Shown: positions 35,745 to 45,677, counted from the first letter of the stretch. The stretch: DNA of 64,000 bases from Mycolicibacterium pulveris (GCF_010725725.1 NZ_AP022599.1:5084001-5148000); one strand, 5' to 3'. Notes: a model not told the origin generated them from the sequence alone. Program-made: numbers and translations.

Positions 35745-36155
35745 TTAACCGTCGACGATGGTCGGGACCAGCGGGAAGCCGGGCAGGTTGCGCGCCACCG
35801 CCCACGTCACGGCGGTGACGATGATGACGGCGACGACGGGAACGTTCCACACCGGTCGGTTCATCCGCCATCGCGTCAGTGCCCAGATGAGCAGCAGGGG
35901 CAGCCCGACGAGCAGGTAGACGTTGTCGACGACAGCCGCGGCCAGATCAACGTGGAGCAGGTCGTGCACCATGCGCAGACCGCCGCAGCCGGGGCAGTCG
36001 AGGCCGGTCAGGACCTTGAACGGGCAGGCGGGAAAGAAGAAACCGGGCCGATGCGGATCGGCCAGGCCGACATATGCCAGCGCACCCACCGACAGGGCGC
36101 CCGCTCCGAGCGCTGTATAGAGCCCTGTCCGGCTGGTGAGTGCGCTAGGTGCCAT
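35745..36155 (-). CDS. DUF2752 membrane protein
   Basis: A 136-residue protein with about three hydrophobic segments and the DUF2752 motif FPACPFKVLTGLDCPGCGGL, whose cysteines suggest metal or redox chemistry. Function unknown. It corresponds to the gene beside pykA in M. tuberculosis (Rv1616). The start overlaps the end of the upstream TM2-domain gene by 11 bases, so they are coupled. Confidence 0.88.
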   Translation of the reverse strand: MAPSALTSRTGLYTALGAGALSVGALAYVGLADPHRPGFFFPACPFKVLTGLDCPGCGGLRMVHDLLHVDLAAAVVDNVYLLVGLPLLLIWALTRWRMNRPVWNVPVVAVIIVTAVTWAVARNLPGFPLVPTIVDG

Positions 36156-36543
36156 CGCGCAGCGGACGCCCCTCGGGATCGCGCACTTTGTCGGTCAGCA
36201 TCAGTACAGCATCGACGATGCCCCAGACCACCGCGCCGATTCCGCAGGTGATCAGCCCGACGACGAGCTGGGCGATACCCAGGCCGGTGTAGCCGAGATA
36301 GATGCGGCCGATGCCGACGATCCCGACGAGCCCGATCAACTGCAGCAGGCCCGCGACCACCTTGGATTTGTCCGACAGCGGCTCACCGGTGATCGGATGA
36401 CGGCCGAACGGTGCGGCCGGATCGGTGTAGACGGGCGGGTAGGCGCCTGGCGGCGGTGGGTACTGGCCAGGCTGCGGATACGGCTGCTGTGGCGGCGGAG
36501 GCGGGGTGGAGTGCTCGTTGCCACCGAACTGCGGCTCAGTCAT
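36145..36543 (-). CDS. Proline-rich TM2-domain membrane protein
   Basis: A 132-residue protein. The first 55 residues are Pro/Tyr/Gln-rich, then comes a TM2 domain with two hydrophobic helices joined by the typical turn (KSKVVAGLLQLIGLVGIVGI, GRIYLGYTGLGIAQLVVG, then CGIGAVVWGIVDAVLML). The start is the ATG at 36543 (MTEPQFGG). It pairs with the DUF2752 gene, as with Rv1615-Rv1616. Function unknown. Confidence 0.88.
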   Translation of the reverse strand: MTEPQFGGNEHSTPPPPPQQPYPQPGQYPPPPGAYPPVYTDPAAPFGRHPITGEPLSDKSKVVAGLLQLIGLVGIVGIGRIYLGYTGLGIAQLVVGLITCGIGAVVWGIVDAVLMLTDKVRDPEGRPLRDGT

Positions 36544-36917
36544 AGGGCCCAGCATGCCAGAATCCGATCGGGCCAGTCAGTAAGGAAAACCCACCTCTTT
36601 CAATCCGACAGCAAGCCCGCGGCGATGAGCCGGGCGCGAGGATCGTCATCATCGGCGCGCGCGGGTCGCTGGAATGCGACGGCAGTGACGCTGCAACGGG
36701 CGGGTTTTCGCCGGCTGACCATCTTGGCGAAGGGCGCCGACGTCGTTGCCCGGCTCGGGCTGTGGAGTTGACCGCGCGACTATATGGCCAAGTGGCTGCG
36801 GCGATTTCGTGGCGGCGAAATCGACACCGTCGACGTGGACCGACGACCGCGTGGTCCACATCCCCGCGCTCCGCAGCCACGCTCCGCTGACAATCGTCGA
36901 GGCGTTCGGCCGGCGGG
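36544..36917. other. 374-bp gene-poor accessory spot with decayed sequence
   Basis: No intact gene is supported here. It lies between the TM2-domain gene and the 13E12-type HNH gene and holds a monooxygenase relic (separate entry). Downstream of the relic, 36780-36900 has a plus-strand frame reading DYMAKWLRRFRGGEIDTVD that might be more of the same gene but cannot be placed. The small frames crossing the region are not coherent proteins. Confidence 0.6.
36625..36771 (+). pseudogene. Relic of an FAD/NAD(P)-dependent monooxygenase N-terminus
   Basis: Two plus-strand frames together spell the start of a flavin monooxygenase. One reads GARIVIIGA, the beginning of an FAD-binding Rossmann GxGxxG motif. 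After a frame change near 36665-36684 the other reads ATAVTLQRAGFRRLTILAKG and ADV, the helix and second strand that normally follow. The FAD fingerprint itself is broken by the frameshift, and the sequence loses similarity after about 36750. It has no intact catalytic part and is interpreted as a short remnant of a deleted gene. Confidence 0.6.
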
Positions 36918-38186
36918 TTAGTTGAGTGTGGGTGGTGGTTGGGGTTGGAACGGGTCGTACCACCACCATTGGGCGCGTTCACCGGTGGGCCCGTTGCAGG
37001 GTGGCACCGCAGGTGGGGGTGTCGTGGGCGGGCGTGCCAGGGAGGCGTTGGTCAGGGTGCGCCCGGCGCTGTCGGTGACGGTGAGCCGATCGGCGGGTCC
37101 GGTAATGGTGATCAGGCCGCGGTGGTGCATTCGGTGGTGGTAGGGGCAGACCAGCACCAGATTGTCCAGTTCGGTGGTTCCGCCGTCTTCCCAGTGGATG
37201 ATGTGGTGTGCGTGGAGCCCGCGGGTGGCGTCGCATCCGGGTACCGCGCAGGTGCGGTGGCGGTGTTGCAGCGCGCGGCGAAGCCGGCGGTTGATCTGGC
37301 GGGTGGTGCGTCCGGCGCCGATGGGTTGGCCGTCGTGTTCAAACCACACCTCGCAGGTGGCATCACAGGTCAGGTATTGGCGGTCGGCATCAGTGAGGAG
37401 CGGGCCCAGGTGCAGCGCGCCGACGCGATCTTTGACATCGAGGTGGACCACCACGGTGGTGTGCTGGCTGTGCGGGCGGCGGGTGGCCTCGGCGTCCCAG
37501 CTGTCTGCCACCAGCTGGAGGAACGCATCGCCGAAGGTGGGCATCGGCGGACGCTGATGGGGCGCCGGTGTGGTGTCGATGGGGTGGTCGGCTTTCCACG
37601 CGTTGAAGAGCCTGTCGTGATGAGACAGCAGGGCGGCGTCGAATTTGGCGGCCTCGATGGCGGTGAGCGTGATCCGGTAGCAACAGGACCCGTCCGCGCC
37701 GGTGGTTTTGTTGACCGTGCACGCCGGTTCGGGCGGCGCGTCGGGTTCGGGTTCGGGCTCCGGGCGGGGTTCGAGCTTGACCGCGGTGCGCAGCTGGTTG
37801 ACCGTGGCGGTTTCGATCATCTGCGCATAGTGGTCATCGGAGCCGGTGGCGGCGTGTTGGGCAATCACGCCGACCTGATCCAACGAGGCCCGGCCCTCAC
37901 GCAGACTTTGCGCGCAGCGGGGAAATTCCGCGAGGCGGTGGGCCACGGTGGCGATGGTGGTGGCGTTCTTCTGCGACGCCCCGAGCTTCCAGGCCACCAA
38001 CGCGGGCAGCGATCGTACCCCGGTGGAACCCGCCAGCCCGTCGCGGTCTATCTCGGCGATGATCTCGACAATGCGCCCGTCGATGGCGTTGCGTTGGCCG
38101 GTCAACTCCGCCAACTCTTCGAACAACGCATCGAGACGCTGACATGGCGTCAATTCAGCGTCGGCAACAGATGCGGTCGAAGACAT
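36918..38186 (-). CDS. 13E12-type HNH endonuclease domain protein (DUF222)
   Basis: A 422-residue member of the REP13E12/DUF222-HNH family, repeated in mycobacterial genomes and associated with mobile DNA. The N-terminal DUF222 region (about 10-250) is helical, and the C-terminal HNH domain (about 320-380) shows CAVPGCDATRGLHAHHIIHW, GGTTELDNLVLVCPYHHRMH and HRG. The catalytic and zinc-binding residues look intact, so it may be active. The start is ATG at 38186; the open frame continues upstream. The protein ends in a Pro/Trp-rich tail. In M. tuberculosis a REP13E12 copy hosts phiRv1 near bioB, whereas here the copy is beside lgt. Confidence 0.88.
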   Translation of the reverse strand: MSSTASVADAELTPCQRLDALFEELAELTGQRNAIDGRIVEIIAEIDRDGLAGSTGVRSLPALVAWKLGASQKNATTIATVAHRLAEFPRCAQSLREGRASLDQVGVIAQHAATGSDDHYAQMIETATVNQLRTAVKLEPRPEPEPEPDAPPEPACTVNKTTGADGSCCYRITLTAIEAAKFDAALLSHHDRLFNAWKADHPIDTTPAPHQRPPMPTFGDAFLQLVADSWDAEATRRPHSQHTTVVVHLDVKDRVGALHLGPLLTDADRQYLTCDATCEVWFEHDGQPIGAGRTTRQINRRLRRALQHRHRTCAVPGCDATRGLHAHHIIHWEDGGTTELDNLVLVCPYHHRMHHRGLITITGPADRLTVTDSAGRTLTNASLARPPTTPPPAVPPCNGPTGERAQWWWYDPFQPQPPPTLN

Positions 38187-38351
38187 GCCTGCATCATGCC
38201 GACGGAAGCCGACAACGAGGTTCTGACGTGCGCGGCAGCGCAATATGCGCGTGAAGCCTGAATTACCTTGTGCGCCAGAATAAGTCACGCGATAACACGG
38301 ATGGTTCGGGTGCCCCAGCCCACCGTTTCACCGCTGCGGACGGTCTGAACC

Positions 38352-38378
38352 TGTGGATGAATTCGCAGTTGTGGATAA
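38352..38378. other. Two DnaA-box-like nonamers
   Basis: TGTGGATGA at 38352-38360 and TGTGGATAA at 38370-38378, spaced 18 bases start to start. The second is the exact complement of the consensus TTATCCACA; the first differs at one base. They lie in the gap between the HNH gene and lgt. Two boxes alone do not make an origin. Confidence 0.4.
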
Positions 38379-38388
38379 CTTGGGCCGG

Positions 38389-40623
38389 CTAGCGATTGCG
38401 GCGGCGACGCAACCAGCGGCGTAGTCGTCCACCGGACTGACCGAGTTCGGGCGATGTCGGCGCCGGCTCTTCTTCGTCGGTCGTCGCGGACTCGGTGTCG
38501 CTGTCCGCCACGGAGTCCCCGGCGTCGTCGGCTTCCTCGGCATCGACGCCAGCCTCGGGCATCTCCCCCTCGGCTTCGTCGCTCGCTTCGTGGGCGTCCT
38601 CGTGAACCTCGGCGGAAACCTCTTCGGCCTCTTCCAGCCCTTCCACGGCCGTCTCGTGTGCCTCGGCCGCGGCGTCTTGAGCCTCTTCGGCTTCCACGCC
38701 TTCGACCGCACCGACGCCGGCCTCGGGCGTCTCCCCCTCGACTTCGTCGTGAACCTCGGCGGAAACCTCTTCGGCTTCTTCCAGCCCTTCCACGGCGGCC
38801 TCGTGTGCCTCGGACGCCGCGGCTTCGGCCTCTATCGCGTCCTCGCCTTCGACCGCACCGACGCCGGCCTCGGGCGGGCCCTCGTCCGTCTCGGCTTCCT
38901 CCTCGGCCTGTTCCTCCGCCATGGCGTCCGCGGCCTCATCAAGCTCGGCACCGAGGTCTTCGCTGTCCTCGGCTTCGTCTACAGCGGCCTCGGTGTCGGC
39001 CTCCTCGTGAACCTCGGCGGAAACCTCTTCGGCTTCTTCGAGGCCCTCCACGGCGGCCTCGTGTGCCTCGGACGCCGCGGCTTCGGCCTCTATCGCGTCC
39101 TCGCCTTCGACCGCACCGACGCCGGCCTCGGGCGGGCCCTCGTCCGTCTCGGCTTCCTCCTCGGCCTGTTCCTCCGCCATGGCGTCCGCGGCCTCATCAA
39201 GCTCGGCACCGAGATCTTCGCTGTCCTCGGCTTCGTCTACAGCGGCCTCGGTGTCGGCTTCCTCGCCTTCGACCGCACCGACCCCGGCCTCGGGCTCTGC
39301 GTCCTCCTTGGCCTCGGCGAACTCCTGCGCCTCGACGATGTCTTCCGCCGGCGCTGCTTCGACATCGTCGGCGAGTGCTTCGGCTTCCTCCGCGGCCTCA
39401 GATTCGGCTTCGGGCTCTTTGGGTGGCTGCGAATCACCTTCGGTCGCGAACTCCTCGGCCTCGGCCAGGTCCTCGGCCGGGACCCCGGCAACGTCCGCAC
39501 CGAGCTCCTCGGCCTCCGCGGCGATCTCGGCTTCCTCGCCCGCTCCCGCGAACTCCTCGGCCTCGATGATGTCCTCCGACGGTGCGGTGAGGACGTCGAC
39601 GCTCAGCGCCTCGGCTTCGATCTCCGCCTCGGTCTTGGACTCATCGTCGGTGGTCTCGGGGTCATCCTCGGCGGCGACCTTCGCCGCGGCCACCACACCC
39701 GCCGTCGCACCCACCGCGGCAAGTTCCTCCGTCAGAGCCTCACCGGAGACCTCCGCGGCCTGCTTACCTTTGAGCGTGGCCGGATCCTCGCGTCCCTTCG
39801 GCGCGACCATGATGTAGACCACCGCACCGACGAACACGAAGGTCGAGGTGAACGAGTTGATCCGGACACCGTCGATCAGCGTCGCGTCATCGACCCGCAG
39901 CAGTTCGATCCAGAACCTGCCGAGGCAGTAGCCGGCGACATACATCGCGAACAACCGGCCGTGCCCGAACTTGAAGCGCCGGTCCAGATAGATCAGCGCC
40001 GCGAAAACCAGGAGGTTCCAGAGCAATTCGTACAAGAACGTGGGATGGACGATCTGCAGCACCTCGCCCGTCGATACCCCGTTGAGGTTGTCGACGAGAC
40101 CGTTGGCGTCCTTGCGCTCGTAGATCTTCAGACCCCAGGGCAGCGTCGTCTCCCTGCCGTACAGCTCCTGGTTGAAGTAGTTGCCGATCCTGCCGATACC
40201 TTGGGCCAGGATGATTCCCGGGGCGATCGCATCCCCGAACGCCGGCAGCGGAATGCCGCGGCGACGGCACCCGATCCACGCGCCGACGCCCCCGAGCGCC
40301 ACCGCGCCCCAGATGCCGAGCCCGCCGTCCCAGATCCGGATCACCCCGGCGAGACCCGCACCACCCTCCCCGAAATAGCGCCACCAGTCGGTCATCACGT
40401 GGTAGAGCCGGCCGCCGATGAGGCCGAACGGCACCGCCCACAGCGCGATGTCGTAGATGACGCCGCGCTCGCCGCCCCTGGCTTCCCAGCGGCGGTCGCC
40501 GATCATCAGCGCCGCCACGATGCCGAGAATGATGAACAACGCGTATGCGCGTAACGGCACCGGGCCCAGCTGCCACACCCCCTGCGCCGGGCTGGGAATG
40601 TAGGCCAGGACCGTCGTCGTCAC
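38389..40623 (-). CDS. lgt: Prolipoprotein diacylglyceryl transferase with giant acidic repeat tail
   Basis: Transfers diacylglycerol to the lipobox cysteine of prolipoproteins in the membrane, the first step for LivK and the other lipoprotein here. Residues about 1-280 are the seven-helix Lgt domain (VMTDWWRYFGEGGAGLAGVI, GRIGNYFNQELYGRETTLPW, HPTFLYELLWNLLVFAALIY). The remaining 450 or so residues are extremely acidic (Glu/Ala/Asp/Val), with two near-identical tandem 86-residue units (about 453-624) and further degenerate units, ending in a basic patch (RLRRWLRRRRNR). Total 744 residues against 468 recalled for M. tuberculosis Lgt. Start GTG at 40623 overlaps trpA (GTGA). Confidence 0.94.
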   Translation of the reverse strand: MTTTVLAYIPSPAQGVWQLGPVPLRAYALFIILGIVAALMIGDRRWEARGGERGVIYDIALWAVPFGLIGGRLYHVMTDWWRYFGEGGAGLAGVIRIWDGGLGIWGAVALGGVGAWIGCRRRGIPLPAFGDAIAPGIILAQGIGRIGNYFNQELYGRETTLPWGLKIYERKDANGLVDNLNGVSTGEVLQIVHPTFLYELLWNLLVFAALIYLDRRFKFGHGRLFAMYVAGYCLGRFWIELLRVDDATLIDGVRINSFTSTFVFVGAVVYIMVAPKGREDPATLKGKQAAEVSGEALTEELAAVGATAGVVAAAKVAAEDDPETTDDESKTEAEIEAEALSVDVLTAPSEDIIEAEEFAGAGEEAEIAAEAEELGADVAGVPAEDLAEAEEFATEGDSQPPKEPEAESEAAEEAEALADDVEAAPAEDIVEAQEFAEAKEDAEPEAGVGAVEGEEADTEAAVDEAEDSEDLGAELDEAADAMAEEQAEEEAETDEGPPEAGVGAVEGEDAIEAEAAASEAHEAAVEGLEEAEEVSAEVHEEADTEAAVDEAEDSEDLGAELDEAADAMAEEQAEEEAETDEGPPEAGVGAVEGEDAIEAEAAASEAHEAAVEGLEEAEEVSAEVHDEVEGETPEAGVGAVEGVEAEEAQDAAAEAHETAVEGLEEAEEVSAEVHEDAHEASDEAEGEMPEAGVDAEEADDAGDSVADSDTESATTDEEEPAPTSPELGQSGGRLRRWLRRRRNR
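38751..39266. repeat. Tandem 258-bp repeat inside lgt
   Basis: Two head-to-tail copies with a 258-bp period (86 codons): 38751-39008 and 39009 to about 39260, nearly identical at the nucleotide level, with third positions also conserved. A third, degenerate partial unit starts at about 38603. The period is a multiple of three, so copy number can change without breaking the frame. Confidence 0.85.
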
Positions 40624-41408
40624 GCGGTGACCCTCTGCCGCACACCGTCGGCCAGTTCGGCGGTCAGTCGACCGACCGCTTCGACGCTGTTCTCCAACGC
40701 GGACACCAGCGCTGAGCCCACGATCACGCCGTCAGCGTAAGCCGCGATCTCCGCTGCCTGCTCACGCGAGCGCACGCCCAGCCCGACCCCGACGGGAATG
40801 TCCGAAATCGCCTTCACGCGGCGGACCAGCTCGGGGGCGGCCACCGACACGGCGTCGCGCGCCCCGGTCACGCCCATGGTCGATGCGGCGTAGACGAATC
40901 CGCGCGACGCCTGCACCGTCGCCGCCAACCGCTCCGGCGTGGATGACGGCGCCACCAGGAAGATCCGATCGAGGTTGTGGGCGTCGGAGGCGGCGAACCA
41001 TTCGTCGGCCTCGTCGGGAATCAGATCAGGGGTGATGACGCCGAGCCCGCCCGCCGACGCCAGATCGCGTGCGAACGCGTCAACGCCCCGGCGCAGCACC
41101 AGATTCCAGTACGTCATCACCACGGCCCGCCCGCCGGCATTGCTGATCGCCTCGACAGCGATCAGCGCGTCACGCACCCGCACCCCGCCGCGCAGTGCCG
41201 CGTTCGTCGCCGCCGCGATCGTCGGGCCGTCCATCCCGGGATCCGAGTACGCGATGCCGACCTCGACAAGGTCGCAGCCGGTTTTGACCAGAGTCGTCAT
41301 CGCGGAGATCGACGTCGGCACATCGGGATACCCGGTCGGCAGGTAGCCGATCAGCGCCGAGCGGTTCTCGGCGCGGCACTCGTCGAACATCGGCGCAAGT
41401 CGGCTCAC
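40620..41408 (-). CDS. trpA: Tryptophan synthase alpha subunit
   Basis: Cleaves indole-3-glycerol phosphate to indole and glyceraldehyde phosphate; 262 residues. The barrel shows [18 protein letters not shown], the catalytic Glu in [34 protein letters not shown] for phosphate binding and [16 protein letters not shown]. The start is the GTG at 41408 in a GTGA overlap with trpB; the nine-codon extension upstream in frame is not used. It precedes lgt with another GTGA overlap, so lgt is translated from the trp operon transcript. Confidence 0.95.
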   Translation of the reverse strand: MSRLAPMFDECRAENRSALIGYLPTGYPDVPTSISAMTTLVKTGCDLVEVGIAYSDPGMDGPTIAAATNAALRGGVRVRDALIAVEAISNAGGRAVVMTYWNLVLRRGVDAFARDLASAGGLGVITPDLIPDEADEWFAASDAHNLDRIFLVAPSSTPERLAATVQASRGFVYAASTMGVTGARDAVSVAAPELVRRVKAISDIPVGVGLGVRSREQAAEIAAYADGVIVGSALVSALENSVEAVGRLTAELADGVRQRVTA

Positions 41409-42664
41409 GACGCACCGTCCAGCAGCCCGAACCACTTCGCCGCGGTCTCGACATCCTTGTCGCCGCGTCCCGACAAGTTCACCAAAATGATGCTGCCGCT
41501 ACCGATTTCACGACCCAGTTGTAAAGCGCCTGCCACAGCGTGTGCCGACTCGATGGCCGGGATGATCCCCTCGGTGCGGCACAGCAGGCTGAACGCGTCC
41601 ATCGCCTCGCTGTCGGTGATCGGCCGGTACTCGGCGCGCCCGATGTCCTTCAGGAAGGCGTGTTCTGGGCCGACACCCGGATAGTCCAGCCCCGCCGAGA
41701 TCGAATGCGATTCGATGGTCTGACCGTCTTCGTCCTGCAGCAGATACGAATAGGAGCCCTGGAAGGCACCCGGTGACCCGCCGGTGAAAGTTGCGGCGTG
41801 GCGTCCGGTTTCGACGCCGTCGCCGGCGGCCTCGTAGCCCACCAGCCGGATATTCGGGTCGTCGATGAACGCGTGAAAAATTCCGATCGCGTTGGATCCG
41901 CCGCCGACACAGGCGGTCACCGCGTCGGGTAACCGGCCCGCCTGGTCCAGGATCTGGGCGCGGGCCTCCAGGCCGATCACCCGCTGCAGATCACGCACCA
42001 TCATCGGGAACGGGTGCGGACCCGCGGCCGTGCCGAAGCAGTAGTAGGTGCTGTCGGCATTGGTGACCCAGTCGCGAAACGCTTCGTTGATGGCGTCTTT
42101 GAGCGTCTTGGAGCCCGCCTCGACCGACACCACCTCCGCGCCCAACAACCGCATCCGCGCGACGTTCAGCGCCTGACGCGCGGTGTCGACGGCACCCATG
42201 TAGATCACGCACTCCAGGCCCAGCAGCGCACACGCCGTCGCGGTGGCCACCCCGTGCTGGCCCGCTCCGGTCTCGGCGATCACCCGCGTCTTACCCATCT
42301 GCCGCGCGAGCAGCGCCTGGCCGAGCACGTTGTTGATTTTGTGAGATCCGGTGTGGTTCAGGTCTTCTCGCTTCAGAAAGAGCCGCGCGCCGCCGGCGTG
42401 TTCAGACAACCGCTCGGCTTCGTACAGCGGCGACGGCCGCCCGCTGTAGTGCCGCTGCAGCCGGTCCAGCTCGTCGAGGAAGGTTTGATCGCCGCGGGCC
42501 TTCTCGTAGGCGGCGGTGACTTCCTCGATGACCGCCATCAGCGCCTCGGCCACAAACCGTCCCCCGTACACGCCGAAATGGCCGCGCGCATCGGGGTCGT
42601 GGACGGTGGGTTCGGCCACCCCTGCGCTCGACTTCGGCAGCTCCGGCCCGGTGTGGTCGGCCAC
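41405..42664 (-). CDS. trpB: Tryptophan synthase beta subunit
   Basis: PLP enzyme condensing indole with serine to tryptophan; 419 residues. It shows [14 protein letters not shown] at the start, the PLP lysine in [17 protein letters not shown], the indole-channel region [22 protein letters not shown]-phosphate loop [14 protein letters not shown] and the C-terminal [12 protein letters not shown]. The start is GTG at 42664, three bases after the trpC stop; its stop overlaps trpA. It forms the alpha2-beta2 complex with TrpA. Confidence 0.96.
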   Translation of the reverse strand: MADHTGPELPKSSAGVAEPTVHDPDARGHFGVYGGRFVAEALMAVIEEVTAAYEKARGDQTFLDELDRLQRHYSGRPSPLYEAERLSEHAGGARLFLKREDLNHTGSHKINNVLGQALLARQMGKTRVIAETGAGQHGVATATACALLGLECVIYMGAVDTARQALNVARMRLLGAEVVSVEAGSKTLKDAINEAFRDWVTNADSTYYCFGTAAGPHPFPMMVRDLQRVIGLEARAQILDQAGRLPDAVTACVGGGSNAIGIFHAFIDDPNIRLVGYEAAGDGVETGRHAATFTGGSPGAFQGSYSYLLQDEDGQTIESHSISAGLDYPGVGPEHAFLKDIGRAEYRPITDSEAMDAFSLLCRTEGIIPAIESAHAVAGALQLGREIGSGSIILVNLSGRGDKDVETAAKWFGLLDGAS

Positions 42665-42667
42665 GTG

Positions 42668-43486
42668 TCAGCGCGAGGGTTTAGGGCACGACGGATGCGC
42701 ACCTGCGGTGACCAAATCGGCAACGGCGCCGCGAGGATCGCCGCTGGTGACCAATCCCTCCCCGACCAGCACCGCGTCGGCGCCCGCACCGGCGTAGGCG
42801 AGCAGATCGGCGGGGCCGCGCACACCGGACTCCGCGATGCGGATGACGTCGGTCGGCAAGCCAGGCGCGATGCGCGCGAAGCAGTCGCGGTCGACATTCA
42901 ACGTCTTGAGATCTCGGGCGTTCACGCCGATCACGTTGGCGCCGGCCGAAAGCGCGCGATCCGCTTCCTCCTCGGTGTGCACCTCGACCAGCGCGGTCAT
43001 CCCCAGCGACTCGGTGCGCTCCAGCAGCGATTCCAGCACCGGCTGCTCCAGCGCCGCGACGATCAGCAGCAGCATGTCGGCACCGTGCGCGCGGGCCTCG
43101 TGGATCTGATACGGCCGGATGATGAAATCCTTGCGCAGCACCGGAATTGACACCGCGGCGCGGACGGCGTCCAGGTCTCCGAGCGAACCGTTGAACCGGC
43201 GTTGCTCGGTCAGCACACTGACGATCCGCGCGCCGCCGTCCTGATACGCCCGGGCCAGTTCGGCCGGATCGCCGATCGGGGCCAACTCACCGCGCGATGG
43301 GCTGGCGCGTTTGACTTCGGCGATCACCCCGATTCCGGGTGCGCGCAACGCCGCCATCACGTCCAACGGCGGCGGGGCATCCTTGGCGCGGTCCTTGATC
43401 TCGGCCAACGGCATGACGGCCTCACGGGCGGCGACATCGGCGCGGACTCCCTCGATGATCGAGTCGAGTACGGTTGCCGAACTCAT
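42668..43486 (-). CDS. trpC: Indole-3-glycerol phosphate synthase
   Basis: Closes the indole ring of CdRP; 272 residues. Catalytic elements are visible: [15 protein letters not shown] with the essential lysine, [48 protein letters not shown] and [12 protein letters not shown]. The start is ATG at 43486 ([14 protein letters not shown]); the long open frame upstream is shadow of the preceding membrane-protein gene. As in other actinobacteria there is no trpF here; PriA in the his operon is expected to supply that step. Confidence 0.95.
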   Translation of the reverse strand: MSSATVLDSIIEGVRADVAAREAVMPLAEIKDRAKDAPPPLDVMAALRAPGIGVIAEVKRASPSRGELAPIGDPAELARAYQDGGARIVSVLTEQRRFNGSLGDLDAVRAAVSIPVLRKDFIIRPYQIHEARAHGADMLLLIVAALEQPVLESLLERTESLGMTALVEVHTEEEADRALSAGANVIGVNARDLKTLNVDRDCFARIAPGLPTDVIRIAESGVRGPADLLAYAGAGADAVLVGEGLVTSGDPRGAVADLVTAGAHPSCPKPSR

Positions 43487-43557
43487 CCGTCCGAATCCCT
43501 TCCCCGGTAGCGCCAAATGATCTTCATCGAAGGGTACCGGCCGCATGTCACCGCCAA

Positions 43558-44151
43558 TCACCGGCCCTTGGTGTCTGGATCGGAGGGGTCGCGGGTGGGA
43601 TCGGCGCCCTCGTCGAGGGCGTCCCACATCATGCGTTCGGACATCTCGGTGCCCTCCTCCTCGGCGGGCGTCGCGGCGCGGCGCGTATAGCGAGACGCGC
43701 CGGAGCGCTCCGCAGTGGCCGCCCGCATGAGCAGCACCGCGCCGGCGAGCGTGACCACCGCGGCCGCCACCGTGAGCACCGCACCCCCGTAGTGCCGCTC
43801 GCTGCCCACCAAGTCGGCGACCGGTGCCTCGGCGATGTGCGATGCGCGCACGGCCACGTCGCCGACCGTCCACAGGCTGATCGCCAGGTAGGCCATCCCG
43901 GCGCTGGCGGCCGCGACCAACAGCGCCAGCAGCCGCAGCGGCCACCCACGCACGGCCAGCGCGGCGACGGCAGCGGCCACCAGCAACACGGCGAGCGGGA
44001 TCATGGCCGTCGACCACTGGGCGCCGGCCAGCGCCACGGTCTTGGGCTGACCCAACCCGTCGAACGACGTCACCTCCACCCATGTGATGCGCGACGCGGC
44101 CCACAGCGCGGCGGCAGCCAGCACGAGGGCCACCTGAGCGATCCGGGTCAT
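43558..44151 (-). CDS. Trp-operon-associated membrane protein (TIGR02234 type)
   Basis: A 197-residue protein with four hydrophobic segments (about 5-20, 48-68, 74-95, 122-145) and a charged C-terminal tail. [20 protein letters not shown] after the first helix is typical of the actinobacterial family found between trpE and trpC (Rv1610 in M. tuberculosis). Function unproven; its constant place in the operon suggests a role in tryptophan uptake or sensing. The ATG overlaps the trpE stop (ATGA). Confidence 0.88.
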   Translation of the reverse strand: MTRIAQVALVLAAAALWAASRITWVEVTSFDGLGQPKTVALAGAQWSTAMIPLAVLLVAAAVAALAVRGWPLRLLALLVAAASAGMAYLAISLWTVGDVAVRASHIAEAPVADLVGSERHYGGAVLTVAAAVVTLAGAVLLMRAATAERSGASRYTRRAATPAEEEGTEMSERMMWDALDEGADPTRDPSDPDTKGR

Positions 44152-45674
44152 GGTTCGGTCAGCGTTTCGGCGGCCGCGATCGCGTTGAGCACCGCGCGCG
44201 CCTTGTTGGACGCCTCGGTGTACTCGTAGGGCCCGTTCGAGTCGGCCACGACTCCCCCGCCGGCCTGGACGTAGGCGACGCCGTCGCGCATCAGGGCGGT
44301 GCGGATGGCGATCGCAAAGTCGGCGTTGCCCGCGAAGTCCAGGTAGCCCAGCACGCCGCCGTAAAGGCCCCGGCGGGTCTTTTCGACCTCCTCGATGAGC
44401 TCCATCGCGCGGACCTTCGGTGCCCCCGACAACGTGCCGGCCGGGAAGCAGGCCGTCACCGCGTCCAGCGCGGTCTTGCCGTCGGCGAGCAGCCCGGTCA
44501 CCGTCGACACCAGGTGCATGACGTGGCTGTAGCGCTCGATGTGGCTGTAGTCCTCGACCCGCACGGTGCCCGGGCGGCAGACCCGGCCCAGGTCGTTGCG
44601 GCCCAGGTCGACGAGCATGAGGTGCTCGGCGCGTTCCTTGTCGTCGGCCAGCAGCTCCTTTTCGAGCAGCAGGTCCTCCTCCTCGGTGGCGCCGCGCCAG
44701 CGGGTCCCTGCGATCGGGTGGGTGGTGGCGCGGCCGTCCTTGACCGTCACCAACGCCTCCGGGCTGGAGCCGACGACCGAAAAGTCCAGCCCGCCATCTG
44801 CGTCGGGCACGTTGAGCAGGTACATGTAGGGGCTCGGGTTGGACACCCGCAGCATTCGGTACACGTCGAGCGGATCGGCGTCGGTGTCCATCTCGAACCG
44901 CTGCGACGGCACCACCTGGAACGCTTCGCCGGCTTCGATGTCGCCGACCAGCTTGTCGACAATCGCGGTGTACTCCTCGAGCGTGCGCTGCGAGCGGTAC
45001 AGCGGTTCTGGTCTGCGGAACGTGGCCACCGTCGACGGCAGGTACGTGGACAGCGCGGCGGTCATCACGTCGAGGCGCGCGACCGCGTCGTCGTAGGCCC
45101 AGTCAACGCGCTCGTCGGTGCCGTTCCAGTTCACCGCGTTGGCGATCAGCGTGATGGTGCCTTCGTGGTGGTCGACGGCGGCGATGTCGGTGGCCAGCAG
45201 CAACAGCATGTCGGGCAGGCCGAGGTCGTCGACGGCGAGCGACGGCAGCTTCTCGAGGCGGCGCACCATGTCGTAGGCGAAGAAGCCGACCAGACCGCTC
45301 GACAGCGGCGGCAGACCGGGCAACGGCTCGGTCTCGAGCAGCTTCAGCGTCGCCGCCAGCGCGGCCAGCGGGTCTCCCCCGCTGGGCGCGTCCTTGGGCG
45401 TCGTGCCCAGCCAGATCGCCTCGCCGTCGCGCACCGTCAGCGCCGACGGCGCGCCGGCGCCGATGAACGACCACCGCGACCAGGACCGGCCGTTTTCGGC
45501 CGACTCGAGCAGGAACGTGCCCGGGCGGTTGGCGGCGAGCTTGCGGTAGGCCGACAGCGGCGTCTCGCTGTCAGCGAGCACTTTGCGCGTCACCGGCACC
45601 ACCCGGTGCTCGCCGGCGAGCGCCCGAAAGTCCTCGCGTGACGTGGTCACGGAGAGGCTGGCGGTGGTTTGCAC
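44148..45674 (-). CDS. trpE: Anthranilate synthase component I
   Basis: Converts chorismate to anthranilate with the glutamine amidotransferase subunit TrpG, which is encoded elsewhere; 508 residues. The chorismate-binding domain is plain: [69 protein letters not shown] and [18 protein letters not shown]. The feedback-type [18 protein letters not shown] segment is present near the N-terminus. The GTG at 45674 has GGGAGGA six bases upstream, inside the end of the preceding small gene. Confidence 0.95.
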   Translation of the reverse strand: MQTTASLSVTTSREDFRALAGEHRVVPVTRKVLADSETPLSAYRKLAANRPGTFLLESAENGRSWSRWSFIGAGAPSALTVRDGEAIWLGTTPKDAPSGGDPLAALAATLKLLETEPLPGLPPLSSGLVGFFAYDMVRRLEKLPSLAVDDLGLPDMLLLLATDIAAVDHHEGTITLIANAVNWNGTDERVDWAYDDAVARLDVMTAALSTYLPSTVATFRRPEPLYRSQRTLEEYTAIVDKLVGDIEAGEAFQVVPSQRFEMDTDADPLDVYRMLRVSNPSPYMYLLNVPDADGGLDFSVVGSSPEALVTVKDGRATTHPIAGTRWRGATEEEDLLLEKELLADDKERAEHLMLVDLGRNDLGRVCRPGTVRVEDYSHIERYSHVMHLVSTVTGLLADGKTALDAVTACFPAGTLSGAPKVRAMELIEEVEKTRRGLYGGVLGYLDFAGNADFAIAIRTALMRDGVAYVQAGGGVVADSNGPYEYTEASNKARAVLNAIAAAETLTEP

Positions 45675-45677
45675 GGC

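Noticed and set aside
38590..40554. 654-codon plus-strand frame opposite lgt
   Set aside because: Created by the repetitive acidic codons of lgt read in reverse; no coherent domain.
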